8,247 bases of DNA from Rhodoferax sp. (lineage in GTDB: Bacteria; Pseudomonadota; Gammaproteobacteria; Burkholderiales; Burkholderiaceae_C): the NCBI GenBank assembly GCA_026785765.1, contig JAJAZK010000392.1:1-8247 (forward strand), given 5' to 3'. Shown here in pieces: positions 1-7,043 of the stretch. The notes beneath the pieces were generated by a model. That model saw nothing but the letters and a program-made list of their open reading frames with translations. It was not told where the DNA came from and did no database searches. Position 1 is the first letter of the stretch, and every line of letters starts with the position of its first letter. The position numbers and the translations under genes are program-made.

Positions 1-2048
1 GCCAGGGCGCCCACGTCCAGAATCAATGCCACGCGGCCGTCGCCCATGATGGTGGCGCCCGAAACGTCGTTGACGCGGCGGTAATTGGCTTCCAGGTTTT
101 TCACCACCACCTGCTGCTGGCCCAGCAACTCGTCCACCAGCAGGGCGGCGCGTCGGCCCTCGGCCTCCACCACCACCATCACCGGCGTATGCGCGGACTG
201 GCCGAAGCGCGGTATGTCGAACACACGCTCCAGGTCCACCACCGGCAGGTATTCGTCGCGTACCTGCACCACCTGGCCCGAGCCGCCGATGGAGCGTATC
301 GTGTCGGCCTGGATCTGGAACGACTCCACCACCGATGCCAGCGGCAGGATGTAGGTCTCGCGGCCTACCCCCACGCTCATGCCATCCATGATGGCCAGTG
401 TGAGTGGCAGGCGCACGCGCACGCTCATGCCGTAACCTTCGGCCGACTCGATCTCCACCGTTCCGCCCAAGGCCGTGATGTTCTTCTTGACCACGTCCAT
501 GCCCACGCCGCGGCCGGACACGTCGGTCACCACCTCGGCGGTTGAAAAACCGGGGGCGAAGATCAGGCTCCAGACCTCGGAGTCGGGCATGTCGTCGCTG
601 ACCGCAATGCCGCGCTCGCGCGCTTTTGCCAGCAACTTTGGACGCGACAGGCCCTTGCCGTCGTCGCGCACTTCGATCAATATGCTGCCACCCTGGTGCG
701 ACGCTGCCAGCGTGATGGTGCCGGTTTCCGGCTTGCCCCTGGCCACACGTTCGGCCGGCAGTTCGATGCCGTGGTCGCAGCTGTTGCGCACGAGGTGCGT
801 CAGGGGGTCAGTGATCTTTTCCACCAGTCCCTTGTCGAGCTCGGTCGATTCCCCCAGCGTGACGAAATCAACCTTCTTGTCGAGCTTGGCCGCCAGGTCG
901 CGCAGCATGCGCGGGAAACGGCTGTAGACCGCAGACATCGGGATCATGCGGATCGACATCACCGATTCCTGCAGGTCCCTGGTGTGGCGCTGCAGATCCG
1001 ACAGGCCCGCTACCAGTTGCTGGTACAGGGCGGGGTCGATCCGGGCGCTGGTCTGCGCCAGCATGGCCTGGGTGATGACGAGTTCGCCTACCAGGTTGAT
1101 GAGCTGGTCCACCTTTTCTACCGAGACCCGCAACGTCGAAGCCTCGACGGCTGGCGCCGCCGCTTTTGCAACCGCCTTGGCAGCCGTCACGGACGCCGCC
1201 GGTTGGGTGCCGGCCGCCGGTGCCCCGGGTGCATCGTCGAAGAATCCGAAGGCGGCATCGGTTGGATCGGGCTCGGGTGCACCAGCCGCGCCGGCATGAA
1301 AGCCATAACCCGGACCAAGCGGGTGCAACTGCAGTTTTTCGCGCGCCACGTGGAACGTAAACAGGTCCATCAGATCCGAGTCGGTGCTGGTGGTGGTGAT
1401 CTTGAAGCGGCGCAGGCCATCGGCCGGCTGCCCGCCGTCCAGCGGCTCGATACGGCCCAGGTCGGCGATCTCGCCAAACAGCCCGATCAGGTCGTCGGCT
1501 GCCGCATGGGATTGCAGCGGACCGACCACCAGTTCCAGCTCGCGCTGGCCCGCTGGCGCGGCCGGGGCAACCGGCTCGGCGGGTGCCGCCCTGGGGCCCG
1601 GCGCCGCAGCGCCCAGGGGTGCCTGGCCAGCTACAAAGCCGGCAAAGCTGCGCAACAGCCCGGCCGTTTCGACTGGTTCATCCGGACCGGGGTGCTGGTG
1701 CTGCAGCAATTGGGCCTTCAAGGCATCACCGGCCTGCAGCAATACATCGACCATGGCGGCGTTCGGCGCAAGTTCGTGGCGGCGGAGCTTGTCCAGCAAG
1801 GTTTCCATCTGGTGGGTGAGTTCGGCCACGTCCTTGAAGCCGAAGGTGGCGGCGCCTCCCTTGACCGAATGCGCGCAACGAAAGATCGAGTTCAGGGTTT
1901 CGTCGTCCGCCGCTTCGATGTCGATCCCGAGCAGCTGCTGCTCCATGCGTTCGAGGTTTTCGCCCGCTTCCTCGAAGAAAATCTGGTGGAACTGGGTCAG
2001 GTCCAGACCCGCGCCCGCGCCTGCGTTATGGGATGTTGTGTCGGCCAT
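1..2048 (-). CDS. cheA: Chemotaxis histidine kinase CheA (first of two; nearly complete, C-terminal end cut by window edge)
   Basis: CheA autophosphorylates on a histidine in response to receptors and passes phosphate to CheY and CheB. I translated 682 codons with no stop. Domains in order: P1/HPt about 16-120, with phosphorylatable His60 in CAHSVKGGAATFGF; a P2-like response-regulator-binding domain about 168-245; an Ala/Pro-rich linker to about 300; P3 dimerisation helices from about 304 (STLRVSVEKVDQLINLVGEL); the P4 ATPase with N box (Asn422 and His426 in VRNSCDHGIE), G1 box (DDGKGLSR, 462-469) and G2 box (GRGVGM, 512-517); then a CheW-like P5 domain from about 540 to the edge. All catalytic motifs are intact. 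Family length suggests only a few C-terminal residues are missing. The ATG at 2048 lies 45 nt after the upstream cheY stop. Its Shine-Dalgarno is weak, so the start is likely but not certain; the first 14 residues (Gly/Ala-rich) are an extension ahead of P1. Confidence 0.96.
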   Translation of the reverse strand, partial: MADTTSHNAGAGAGLDLTQFHQIFFEEAGENLERMEQQLLGIDIEAADDETLNSIFRCAHSVKGGAATFGFKDVAELTHQMETLLDKLRRHELAPNAAMVDVLLQAGDALKAQLLQHQHPGPDEPVETAGLLRSFAGFVAGQAPLGAAAPGPRAAPAEPVAPAAPAGQRELELVVGPLQSHAAADDLIGLFGEIADLGRIEPLDGGQPADGLRRFKITTTSTDSDLMDLFTFHVAREKLQLHPLGPGYGFHAGAAGAPEPDPTDAAFGFFDDAPGAPAAGTQPAASVTAAKAVAKAAAPAVEASTLRVSVEKVDQLINLVGELVITQAMLAQTSARIDPALYQQLVAGLSDLQRHTRDLQESVMSIRMIPMSAVYSRFPRMLRDLAAKLDKKVDFVTLGESTELDKGLVEKITDPLTHLVRNSCDHGIELPAERVARGKPETGTITLAASHQGGSILIEVRDDGKGLSRPKLLAKARERGIAVSDDMPDSEVWSLIFAPGFSTAEVVTDVSGRGVGMDVVKKNITALGGTVEIESAEGYGMSVRVRLPLTLAIMDGMSVGVGRETYILPLASVVESFQIQADTIRSIGGSGQVVQVRDEYLPVVDLERVFDIPRFGQSAHTPVMVVVEAEGRRAALLVDELLGQQQVVVKNLEANYRRVNDVSGATIMGDGRVALILDVGAL

Positions 2049-2093
2049 AGTGGTGTCTTTGTGCTGGTGGTGGGGTCTGGCGCTGGTTATTCC

Positions 2094-2456
2094 CTAGCGC
2101 ACAACCTTCTTGATGACTTCGATCAACTTGACCGGGTCGAACGGCTTGACCATCCAGCCGGTGGCTCCGGCCGCGCGACCGGCCTGTTTCATCTGGTCGC
2201 TGGACTCGGTGGTCAGAATCAGGATCGGTGTGTTCTTGAAGCCCGGGTGCTCACGCAGGCGCTTCGTAAGCCCGATCCCGTCCAGGCGCGGCATGTTCTG
2301 GTCCGTCAGCACCAGGTCAAAGGTGCGGCTGCGGGCCTTGTCGAAGGCGTCTTCGCCATCCACGGCTTCGACCACGTCGTAGCCCGCGTTTTTGAGCGTG
2401 AACGACACCATCTGGCGCATGGACACCGAGTCGTCGACAGCGAGGATTGAATGCAT
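2094..2456 (-). CDS. cheY: CheY-type single-domain response regulator (next to the left CheA)
   Basis: A 120-aa stand-alone receiver domain with no output domain. It shows the acidic pair Asp8-Asp9, the phospho-acceptor Asp52 (LTDQNMP), the switch Thr82/83 and the conserved Lys104 in WMVKPF. It would take phosphate from CheA and act by binding a target such as a motor or another regulator. It lies 50 nt after the CheZ-like gene and 45 nt before cheA, so it is probably the direct partner of that kinase. The start ATG at 2456 is supported by GGAG six nt upstream. The residue matching E. coli CheY Tyr106 is Trp101, as it is in the other CheY of this cluster. The target cannot be told from sequence. 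Confidence 0.96.
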   Translation of the reverse strand: MHSILAVDDSVSMRQMVSFTLKNAGYDVVEAVDGEDAFDKARSRTFDLVLTDQNMPRLDGIGLTKRLREHPGFKNTPILILTTESSDQMKQAGRAAGATGWMVKPFDPVKLIEVIKKVVR

Positions 2457-2506
2457 GGTTTTCTCCGGATTGGCTTGATGGGTATGTGAGCGCGGGCGCG
2501 AGGGTC

Positions 2507-2971
2507 TCAGAACAGCTCGACCGAGCCGACGTTCATCTCGGACTGGGTCACGGGGTTGGGCCGCATGGGCGCCGGTTCGATGACCGCCGCGCCGTCGTCG
2601 TCATCGGCGAAGAGCTGGCCGGCCAACTGGTCGGCGCAGCTGCGCAGACGCTGGCGCGTGTGGTTGATCAGCTGCGACGCCATGTCCTGGAACTGCAGCG
2701 CCGTCACCGCGCCTCCTAGCTGGCTCTGGACGTGCTCCAGCACACAGTGCAGCTCGCGTTCGGTGCTGCGGCGCCGGTTCAGGCTGAGCTGGCCGCTGGC
2801 GCTGCGGAAGTTGTCCATCAGCACGTTGCAGGCATCGGCCAGCAGCACCTGCAGCCGCTCCAGGTCAGTGCAAGCCGCCAGCAGGTGGTCTTGCACGTCC
2901 GCTGCGACGCGCAGGGCCACGGCGGTGCCGGGCTCGGGCATGGCCGTGGTGGGTGTATAGACTGAATTCAT
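2507..2971 (-). CDS. CheZ-like helical protein with DxxxQ phosphatase motif and C-terminal VELF tail
   Basis: A 154-aa, mostly helical protein with no signal peptide or membrane segment. Residues 93-101 (QFQDMASQL) closely match the active-site helix of CheZ, whose FQDLTGQ holds the catalytic Asp143 and Gln147 of the E. coli enzyme; here these are Asp96 and Gln100. I infer a CheY-P phosphatase. It is shorter than E. coli CheZ (214 aa) and the rest does not obviously align, so it may be a divergent or minimal CheZ. An acidic run DDDD (123-126) starts a Pro-containing, probably disordered tail that ends VGSVELF. Almost the same tail closes CheD and the MCP-like protein of this cluster. The gene starts 10 nt after cheB and 50 nt before cheY, which fits a role on that CheY. 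The start ATG at 2971 has a modest GAGAG site overlapping the cheB stop. The coding call is firm; the phosphatase role is inferred. Confidence 0.8.
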   Translation of the reverse strand: MNSVYTPTTAMPEPGTAVALRVAADVQDHLLAACTDLERLQVLLADACNVLMDNFRSASGQLSLNRRRSTERELHCVLEHVQSQLGGAVTALQFQDMASQLINHTRQRLRSCADQLAGQLFADDDDGAAVIEPAPMRPNPVTQSEMNVGSVELF

Positions 2972-2981
2972 GGTTCGGCTC

Positions 2982-4073
2982 TCAAAGGCGGTTGGCGCTC
3001 AAGCCGGTGCTGGTGCGCAGTCGCTCTATCAGTCGGGACGCGATGGCACCCAGCGGAAGTACCTCATTGGCCGCGCCCGCGGCGATAGCCTCCTTGGGCA
3101 TCCCGAATACAACGCAACTGGCTTCGTCCTGCACCAGGTTCCAGCTACCGGCGTCGCGCATGGTCTTCATGGCCCGGGCGCCGTCGGCGCCCATGCCGGT
3201 CAGCATCACGCCCATCGCGTTCGGGCCCACGACGCGCGCGGCCGAATGGAACAGCACCTCTACCGAGGGTTTGTGGCGGTTCACGGCTTCGCCGTCGTAC
3301 ACGCGGGTGATGTAGTTGGCGCCGGAGCGCTCCACGCCCATGTGAAGTCCGCCCGGGGCGATGTAAGCGTGTCCGGGCAGCACCCGTTCGCCGTCCACCG
3401 CCTCGCGCACGCTGATGCGGCACAGGCTGTCCAGCCGCGCCGCATAACTTTTGGTGAAGCCAGGCGGCATGTGCTGCGTGATCATCACGGCGGGGGCGTC
3501 GGCCGGCAACCCCATGAGCAGCTCGCGGGTCGCCTCGGTGCCACCCGTGGATGCGCCGATGAACACAATTTTTTCAGTCGACAGGCGGCCCAGCGCGGGG
3601 ACCGGTTTCGCCGGCTGCACACCGGCTGGCTGTTCGGCGTTGGCCGCGCTGCCGGATGCCAGCCGTCGCACCCGGGCACTGGCCGCGATGCGCACCTTGT
3701 CGGTGATGTCGGCGGCGAGCCGCTGCAGGCCATCGGCCACGCCAATTTTGGGTTTGGCGACGAAATCGATGGCCCCGAGTTCCAGTGCGCGCAGGGTCAC
3801 TTCGGCGCCGCGCTCGGTCAGCGTGGACACCATCACCACCGGCATCGGCCGCAGGCGCATCAGACGGGCCAGAAAATCGATTCCGTCCATGCGCGGCATT
3901 TCGATGTCGAGTGTCAGAACGTCCGGGTTCAGGTCACGAATCATCTCGCGGGCGACCAACGGATCGGCGGCGGCACCCACACACAGCATGTCGCTTTGGC
4001 GGTTGATGATCTCAGTGAGCAGGCTGCGCACCAGCGCCGAGTCGTCCACCACCATAACGCGTATTTTTGTCAT
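2982..4073 (-). CDS. cheB: Chemoreceptor glutamate methylesterase / glutamine deamidase CheB
   Basis: CheB removes methyl groups from receptor glutamates and is switched on by phosphorylation from CheA. This 363-aa protein has the usual two domains. The N-terminal receiver shows Asp10/Asp11, phospho-acceptor Asp56 (LTLDIEMPRMDG), Ser83 and Lys107 in AKP. A linker covers about 135-165. The C-terminal esterase has the full catalytic triad: Ser175 in GASTGG, His201 in QHMPPGF and Asp297 in MGADG. Length is normal for the family and no key residue is missing. The start at 4073 is backed by AAAGGAAG eight nt upstream. It follows cheD by 36 nt and precedes the CheZ-like gene by 10 nt. Unlike its neighbours CheD and the CheZ-like protein, it does not end in an LF tail (it ends ANRL). 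Confidence 0.98.
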   Translation of the reverse strand: MTKIRVMVVDDSALVRSLLTEIINRQSDMLCVGAAADPLVAREMIRDLNPDVLTLDIEMPRMDGIDFLARLMRLRPMPVVMVSTLTERGAEVTLRALELGAIDFVAKPKIGVADGLQRLAADITDKVRIAASARVRRLASGSAANAEQPAGVQPAKPVPALGRLSTEKIVFIGASTGGTEATRELLMGLPADAPAVMITQHMPPGFTKSYAARLDSLCRISVREAVDGERVLPGHAYIAPGGLHMGVERSGANYITRVYDGEAVNRHKPSVEVLFHSAARVVGPNAMGVMLTGMGADGARAMKTMRDAGSWNLVQDEASCVVFGMPKEAIAAGAANEVLPLGAIASRLIERLRTSTGLSANRL

Positions 4074-4109
4074 TTCAAGAGCTTCCTTTGGTAGCCGGCG
4101 CGTACGGCT

Positions 4110-4766
4110 TCAAAACAGGTCGACCGAGCCGCCAGCGCCGGCACCGGGCGCAAGATGACGCGCTGCCGAGCGCTCCTGCGCCTGCAGTTCCGCCGACCGG
4201 GTGGCGGCAAGCCGCTTGACCATGGCCTTGCCATTGACTGGATCAAAACAAACCTTGCGCGGATAGATGTCGAGCACGTCCTTGCTTACCACCGCGATGC
4301 GTTCGACCTTCAGGTAGTCGAGCACGAACTCGGTGTTGCGCGCGCCGACGTTCATGCTGTCCATGCCGGCAATCACCTGGCCGCCACCGAACACCTTGGC
4401 TTCGAGCGAGGCACGGGCGGCGCCACGCTGGAGCAGGGCATTGATCAGTACTTCCATTGCGTACGAGCCGTAGCGGCCGTCGTCAGTGGCGCCCTCGGGC
4501 AACATGAAGTGGTTCAGGCCGCCCACGCGCGCGTTGCGGTCCCACAGGCAGGCGGCGATACACGAGCCCAGGGTGGTCATGATCATGAGGTCGTCGGCAT
4601 CGACAAAGTATTCGCCTGGCAGCACCTTGACGGCCAAGCTCTGAAAGTGGGTTTCGTACCAGAAGAACGATGCCTCTCCAGGCTTGCGCGCAGCCGCCTT
4701 CAGGTGCTGTAGCCGTGTCGCCCAGGCGCTGGCTTGCGGGTGGCTGGCAATGGCGGCGCTGGTCAT
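4110..4766 (-). CDS. cheD: Chemoreceptor glutamine deamidase CheD with C-terminal VDLF tail
   Basis: CheD deamidates receptor glutamines to create methylatable glutamates; in some bacteria it also works with CheC in CheY-P turnover. The 218-aa protein shows the CheD core: TTLGSC with catalytic Cys69, His86 in NHFMLPEG, FGGGQVI (126-132), and the MNVGARN signature (138-144). I chose the ATG at 4766, 20 nt after the cheR stop. The open frame extends upstream to 4886, but that part overlaps the end of cheR and looks like shadow sequence. No strong Shine-Dalgarno precedes the ATG, so translation may be coupled to cheR. The protein is longer than compact CheD proteins such as the Thermotoga one because of about 35 N-terminal residues and a C-terminal extension. 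The extension has a Gly/Ala/Pro stretch and ends GGSVDLF, nearly the same tail as the CheZ-like protein. Confidence 0.96.
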   Translation of the reverse strand: MTSAAIASHPQASAWATRLQHLKAAARKPGEASFFWYETHFQSLAVKVLPGEYFVDADDLMIMTTLGSCIAACLWDRNARVGGLNHFMLPEGATDDGRYGSYAMEVLINALLQRGAARASLEAKVFGGGQVIAGMDSMNVGARNTEFVLDYLKVERIAVVSKDVLDIYPRKVCFDPVNGKAMVKRLAATRSAELQAQERSAARHLAPGAGAGGSVDLF

Positions 4767-4786
4767 GGCAGGGTTTGCTGACGGCT

Positions 4787-5644
4787 TCAAACGCGTTCGT
4801 AGACCGTCTTGCCACGCAGGCGGAACAGGTCCCGGGATTCGTTGAAATTTTCGGAATGCCCGGCAAACAGCAGGCCGTTCGGACACAACACCCGGTGCAT
4901 GCGTTCCAGCACGCGGCGTTGGGTCGGGGCGTCGAAATAGATCATCACGTTGCGGCAGAACACGATGTCGAATGGTTCGCCCAGCGACCAGCTGGCATCC
5001 ATCAGGTTGAATGGGCGGAACTCCAGCAGGCGCGTCAAATCCGGCATCACCCGGATCGAGCCGCTGTTGCCTCCGACGCCGCGCATGAAGTGGCGCTTGA
5101 GCATTTCTGCACTCAATCCGCGCGCATCGTCGGGATAGACGCCGCGTTTGGCCTGTGCCAGCACCTTGGTGTCGATGTCACTGCAGACAACCCGTACGGC
5201 GGCCTGCGGACCGAGTGTGTCGAGCACCGTCATGGCAATCGAATAGGGCTCCTCGCCGGTCGAGGCGGCATTGCACCAGATGCGTTGTTTGCCTCCCTTG
5301 CGTTTCGTGAGTTCCGCCGCCAGCACCGGAAAGTGATGGTCTTCGCGGAAGAACGAGGTCAGGTTGGTGGTCAGGCAGTTGATGAATTCCTGCCATTCCT
5401 GGTCCGCCGCCGCGCCCTGTGCCTGTTCGAGCCAGTGCAGATAGTCGCCAGCCGACGTGTGCCCGAGCTCGCGCAGCCGACGTGACAGTCGGCTGTACAC
5501 CATGGCCTGCTTCCCAGCGTGCAGGCTGATGCCGGCGCGCTGGTAAATCAGCTTTCGCACGCGCTCGAAATCGGCGGCAACGAAACCAAACTCGCTATCG
5601 CGTCCGGGTTCGGTCGTTTTTTGGGTGGCCAAGGCGGCGGTCAT
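4787..5644 (-). CDS. cheR: Chemoreceptor methyltransferase CheR
   Basis: CheR transfers methyl groups from S-adenosylmethionine to receptor glutamates. The chosen 285-aa protein has the all-alpha N-terminal domain (about 20-85), the motif LTTNLTSFFRE (91-101), and the SAM-binding domain with NAASTGEEPYSIAM (125-138), SDID (155-158), FNLMD (212-216), FCRNVMIYFD (229-238) and AGHSENF (261-267). This matches the family's usual size. The frame is open much further upstream (to 6217), but that part runs antisense to nothing recognisable and overlaps the MCP-like gene in another frame, so I start at the ATG at 5644, just ahead of the conserved region. There is no clear Shine-Dalgarno before it. It is preceded by the only long spacer in the cluster, so it may have its own promoter, and it is followed by cheD after 20 nt. 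Confidence 0.96.
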   Translation of the reverse strand: MTAALATQKTTEPGRDSEFGFVAADFERVRKLIYQRAGISLHAGKQAMVYSRLSRRLRELGHTSAGDYLHWLEQAQGAAADQEWQEFINCLTTNLTSFFREDHHFPVLAAELTKRKGGKQRIWCNAASTGEEPYSIAMTVLDTLGPQAAVRVVCSDIDTKVLAQAKRGVYPDDARGLSAEMLKRHFMRGVGGNSGSIRVMPDLTRLLEFRPFNLMDASWSLGEPFDIVFCRNVMIYFDAPTQRRVLERMHRVLCPNGLLFAGHSENFNESRDLFRLRGKTVYERV

Positions 5645-5813
5645 GGGTGTGTTCGTCTGGTCAGGGCGTGGTGGGCGATAACTCGTACGCTCCACCGCAA
5701 CGTATTGGGTGGACTTTAAACGGCGGTCGCAGCTTGCGGAATCGGGCCAATACCTTAGTCGGGCCGGTAAAACACCTGACTTGCCCGGAGGACCCGGACC
5801 AGGCCCCTGCCGT
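5645..5813. other. Non-coding part of the MCP-like/cheR spacer
   Basis: About 170 nt between the mini-ORF and cheR, inside a 307-nt gap in a cluster whose other spacers are 51 nt or less. I see no convincing ORF, tRNA, or hairpin with a U-run. The sequence holds two copies of TCGGGCC (5742-5748 and 5759-5765, plus strand) 17 nt apart, and on the minus strand a TTTAAAGT that only half resembles a sigma-28 promoter. It is a plausible place for a cheR promoter or a processing site, but nothing in the sequence proves either. Confidence 0.35.
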
Positions 5814-5939
5814 TCAGGCGTGTCCCGGCGGCAGCGTAAAGCGCGCGACCTCGACGACTCGGTGGCCGTCGATCTCCAGCATCTGCCGCACGATGTCGCG
5901 CAGCCGTTGATCGGCGTCGTCAAGCGGGCGGTTGGCCAA
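5814..5939 (-). CDS. Possible 41-codon mini-ORF resembling the start of a receiver domain (small gene or gene remnant)
   Basis: Directly after the MCP-like stop, in the same frame, lies an open stretch of 42 codons (TTG at 5939 to TGA at 5814) that uses codons like a real gene: about 85% G or C in third positions and A/T-rich second positions. Its product contains LRDIVRQMLEIDGHRVVEVA. This resembles helix 1 and strand 2 of response-regulator receivers (D-D-x4-R-x2-[VI]-x3-L-E-x2-G-H-x-V-x-E-A). Strand 1 and everything past strand 2, including the phospho-Asp, are missing, and the protein ends RFTLPPGHA. The TTG start has no clear Shine-Dalgarno, so expression is doubtful. It could be the relic of a deleted cheY-like gene, a true micro-protein, or a former extension of the MCP-like gene. 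The receiver likeness is my pattern match, not a search result. Confidence 0.3.
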   Translation of the reverse strand: MANRPLDDADQRLRDIVRQMLEIDGHRVVEVARFTLPPGHA

Positions 5940-5951
5940 GGGGTCGGTGGT

Positions 5952-7037
5952 TCAGAAAAGTTCGATGCGTGCGCCCGGGTTGCCTGGAGCGGCGCCGGTC
6001 GCCGCGTCGGGGTCGCGATGCAAAGCTTCGTTGGCCAGGTACTCTGGCACCAGGGCACGGGCGCGGGTATCGATTTCGGACGTGTCGCGTTGCCCGCCGC
6101 GCAGTCGCGCAACCAGATCGGCCAGCACGGCGTTGCGTGAATCGATAGCCGGCTGCACGCGGTCCACGATCTGCTTGAACACGTCCTGGTACTGCGCGGA
6201 ATCCAGCAGCAACGCAATGCCCTGGTCGAGCTCGGTGTTGTGCTGGGTGATGGCCGTCATGAGCATGGCGTAGAACTGGCGCATGTCGACATAACTTTCG
6301 TCCAGCTGGCGCGTCAGGCCGCCCAGGCGCTCGGCCTCGGCCTCGTTGTGGCGGGTACGGGCCTGGAACTCGCCGCTATAGCTCACTTCGACGGTCTTCA
6401 CCAGGCGGGTGATGTCCTGGTTGATCCGCGCCGCGGATTCGTTGGACTGGGTGGCCAGGCGGCGCACCTCGCCTGCCAGTACCGCGAAGCCGCGTCCGGC
6501 GTCGCCTGCCCGTGCAGCTTCGATGGCGGCATTGATGGCCAGGATTTCGGTCTGGCGCGCAATGCCCCGGATGGCGTCTGTCATGTCGGCCAGCCCCTTC
6601 ACTTCACTCACCAGATGCTTGAAGTGGCTGCGTTCCTGCGCGATCTGCTGGGGCAGCGTCTGCACGAAGGCGGCCAGTTCGTGGATGATGTGGTTGCTCT
6701 GCTCGATGCCATTTTGCATGGCCTCGCTTTGCGTATGCGAATGTTCCAGGTATTGCACCAGCCGGCTCGACAGGGTACGCAGCTCGCTGACTTGGGTCAC
6801 CAGTTGCAGCCCCGATTGCTCCGACAGGTTGACGGCCCGGCCCAGCTGGGTCACCATCTGCTGATCGAGATCCCGGGTCGCGGTGAGCGTGGCGCAGTCG
6901 CCCGTCGGCCCCGCGTTGGCGGCATCGGTGCGCCGCAACAAGCCAGAGAGGCGGGCGCGCCAGCGCGTCAGGAACGATGGCCGGGGAAAGAGTTCGTCGT
7001 GTCCGGCGGCGCAAAGAGGGTGGGCAGTGGTGTCCAT
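5952..7037 (-). CDS. Soluble MCP-like protein with receptor signalling hairpin, CheZ-like DxxxQ motif and C-terminal IELF tail
   Basis: A 361-aa cytoplasmic protein. No transmembrane segment, HAMP or sensor domain is visible; residues 1-50 are a short N-terminal region with basic patches. A long helix from about 52 leads to the highly conserved MCP tip (about 157-197: IRGIARQTEILAINAAIEAA, then AGDAGRGFAVLAGEVRRLA), which binds CheA and CheW in known receptors. A long return helix follows. At 281-290 lies AQYQDVFKQI, matching the CheZ active-site helix (AQDFQDLTGQ) with Asp285 and Gln289 at the catalytic spacing. The end is a Gly/Pro/Ala-rich tail and RIELF. No convincing methylation-site pairs were found. 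I infer a signalling adaptor or receptor/phosphatase hybrid. A GTG at 7061 would add eight residues, but the AAAGGAG site sits inside them six nt before the ATG at 7037, so I use the ATG. It follows cheY by 30 nt. Confidence 0.9.
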   Translation of the reverse strand: MDTTAHPLCAAGHDELFPRPSFLTRWRARLSGLLRRTDAANAGPTGDCATLTATRDLDQQMVTQLGRAVNLSEQSGLQLVTQVSELRTLSSRLVQYLEHSHTQSEAMQNGIEQSNHIIHELAAFVQTLPQQIAQERSHFKHLVSEVKGLADMTDAIRGIARQTEILAINAAIEAARAGDAGRGFAVLAGEVRRLATQSNESAARINQDITRLVKTVEVSYSGEFQARTRHNEAEAERLGGLTRQLDESYVDMRQFYAMLMTAITQHNTELDQGIALLLDSAQYQDVFKQIVDRVQPAIDSRNAVLADLVARLRGGQRDTSEIDTRARALVPEYLANEALHRDPDAATGAAPGNPGARIELF

Positions 7038-7043
7038 GCGAAT

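Noticed and set aside
696..2450. A 584-codon open frame on the plus strand
   Set aside because: It lies antisense to cheA and the left cheY. The minus strand carries all CheA motifs without interruption, and the plus-strand product is Arg/His/Gly-rich with no recognisable domain. High GC creates such antisense frames; the long plus frames at 2970-4094 and 6240-7418 are rejected for the same reason.
4767..4886. A longer CheD start at 4886
   Set aside because: The extra 40 residues overlap the 3' end of cheR and look unlike CheD. The ATG at 4766 lies right after the cheR stop.
5688..5720. Possible sigma-28 (flagellar) promoter upstream of cheR
   Set aside because: The minus strand has TTTAAAGT, which fits the left half, but the right half at the expected spacing (GCGGTGGA) matches GCCGATAA at only about four of eight positions.
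5725..5750. Possible sigma-54 promoter (TTGGCCCGATTCCGCA)
   Set aside because: GG and GC have the right spacing, but the flanking bases deviate at several conserved positions, so it is not better than chance in GC-rich DNA.
5645..6217. A 191-codon upstream extension of the cheR open frame
   Set aside because: It overlaps the MCP-like gene in another frame, is rich in Arg, Pro, Ser and Cys as expected of a shadow frame, and has no CheR similarity. The conserved CheR region begins just after the ATG at 5644.
6986..7001. DELF near the MCP-like N terminus as another copy of the tail motif
   Set aside because: It is internal (residues 14-17) and followed by PRP, whereas the other three are exact C termini. 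A three- to four-residue match is expected by chance.
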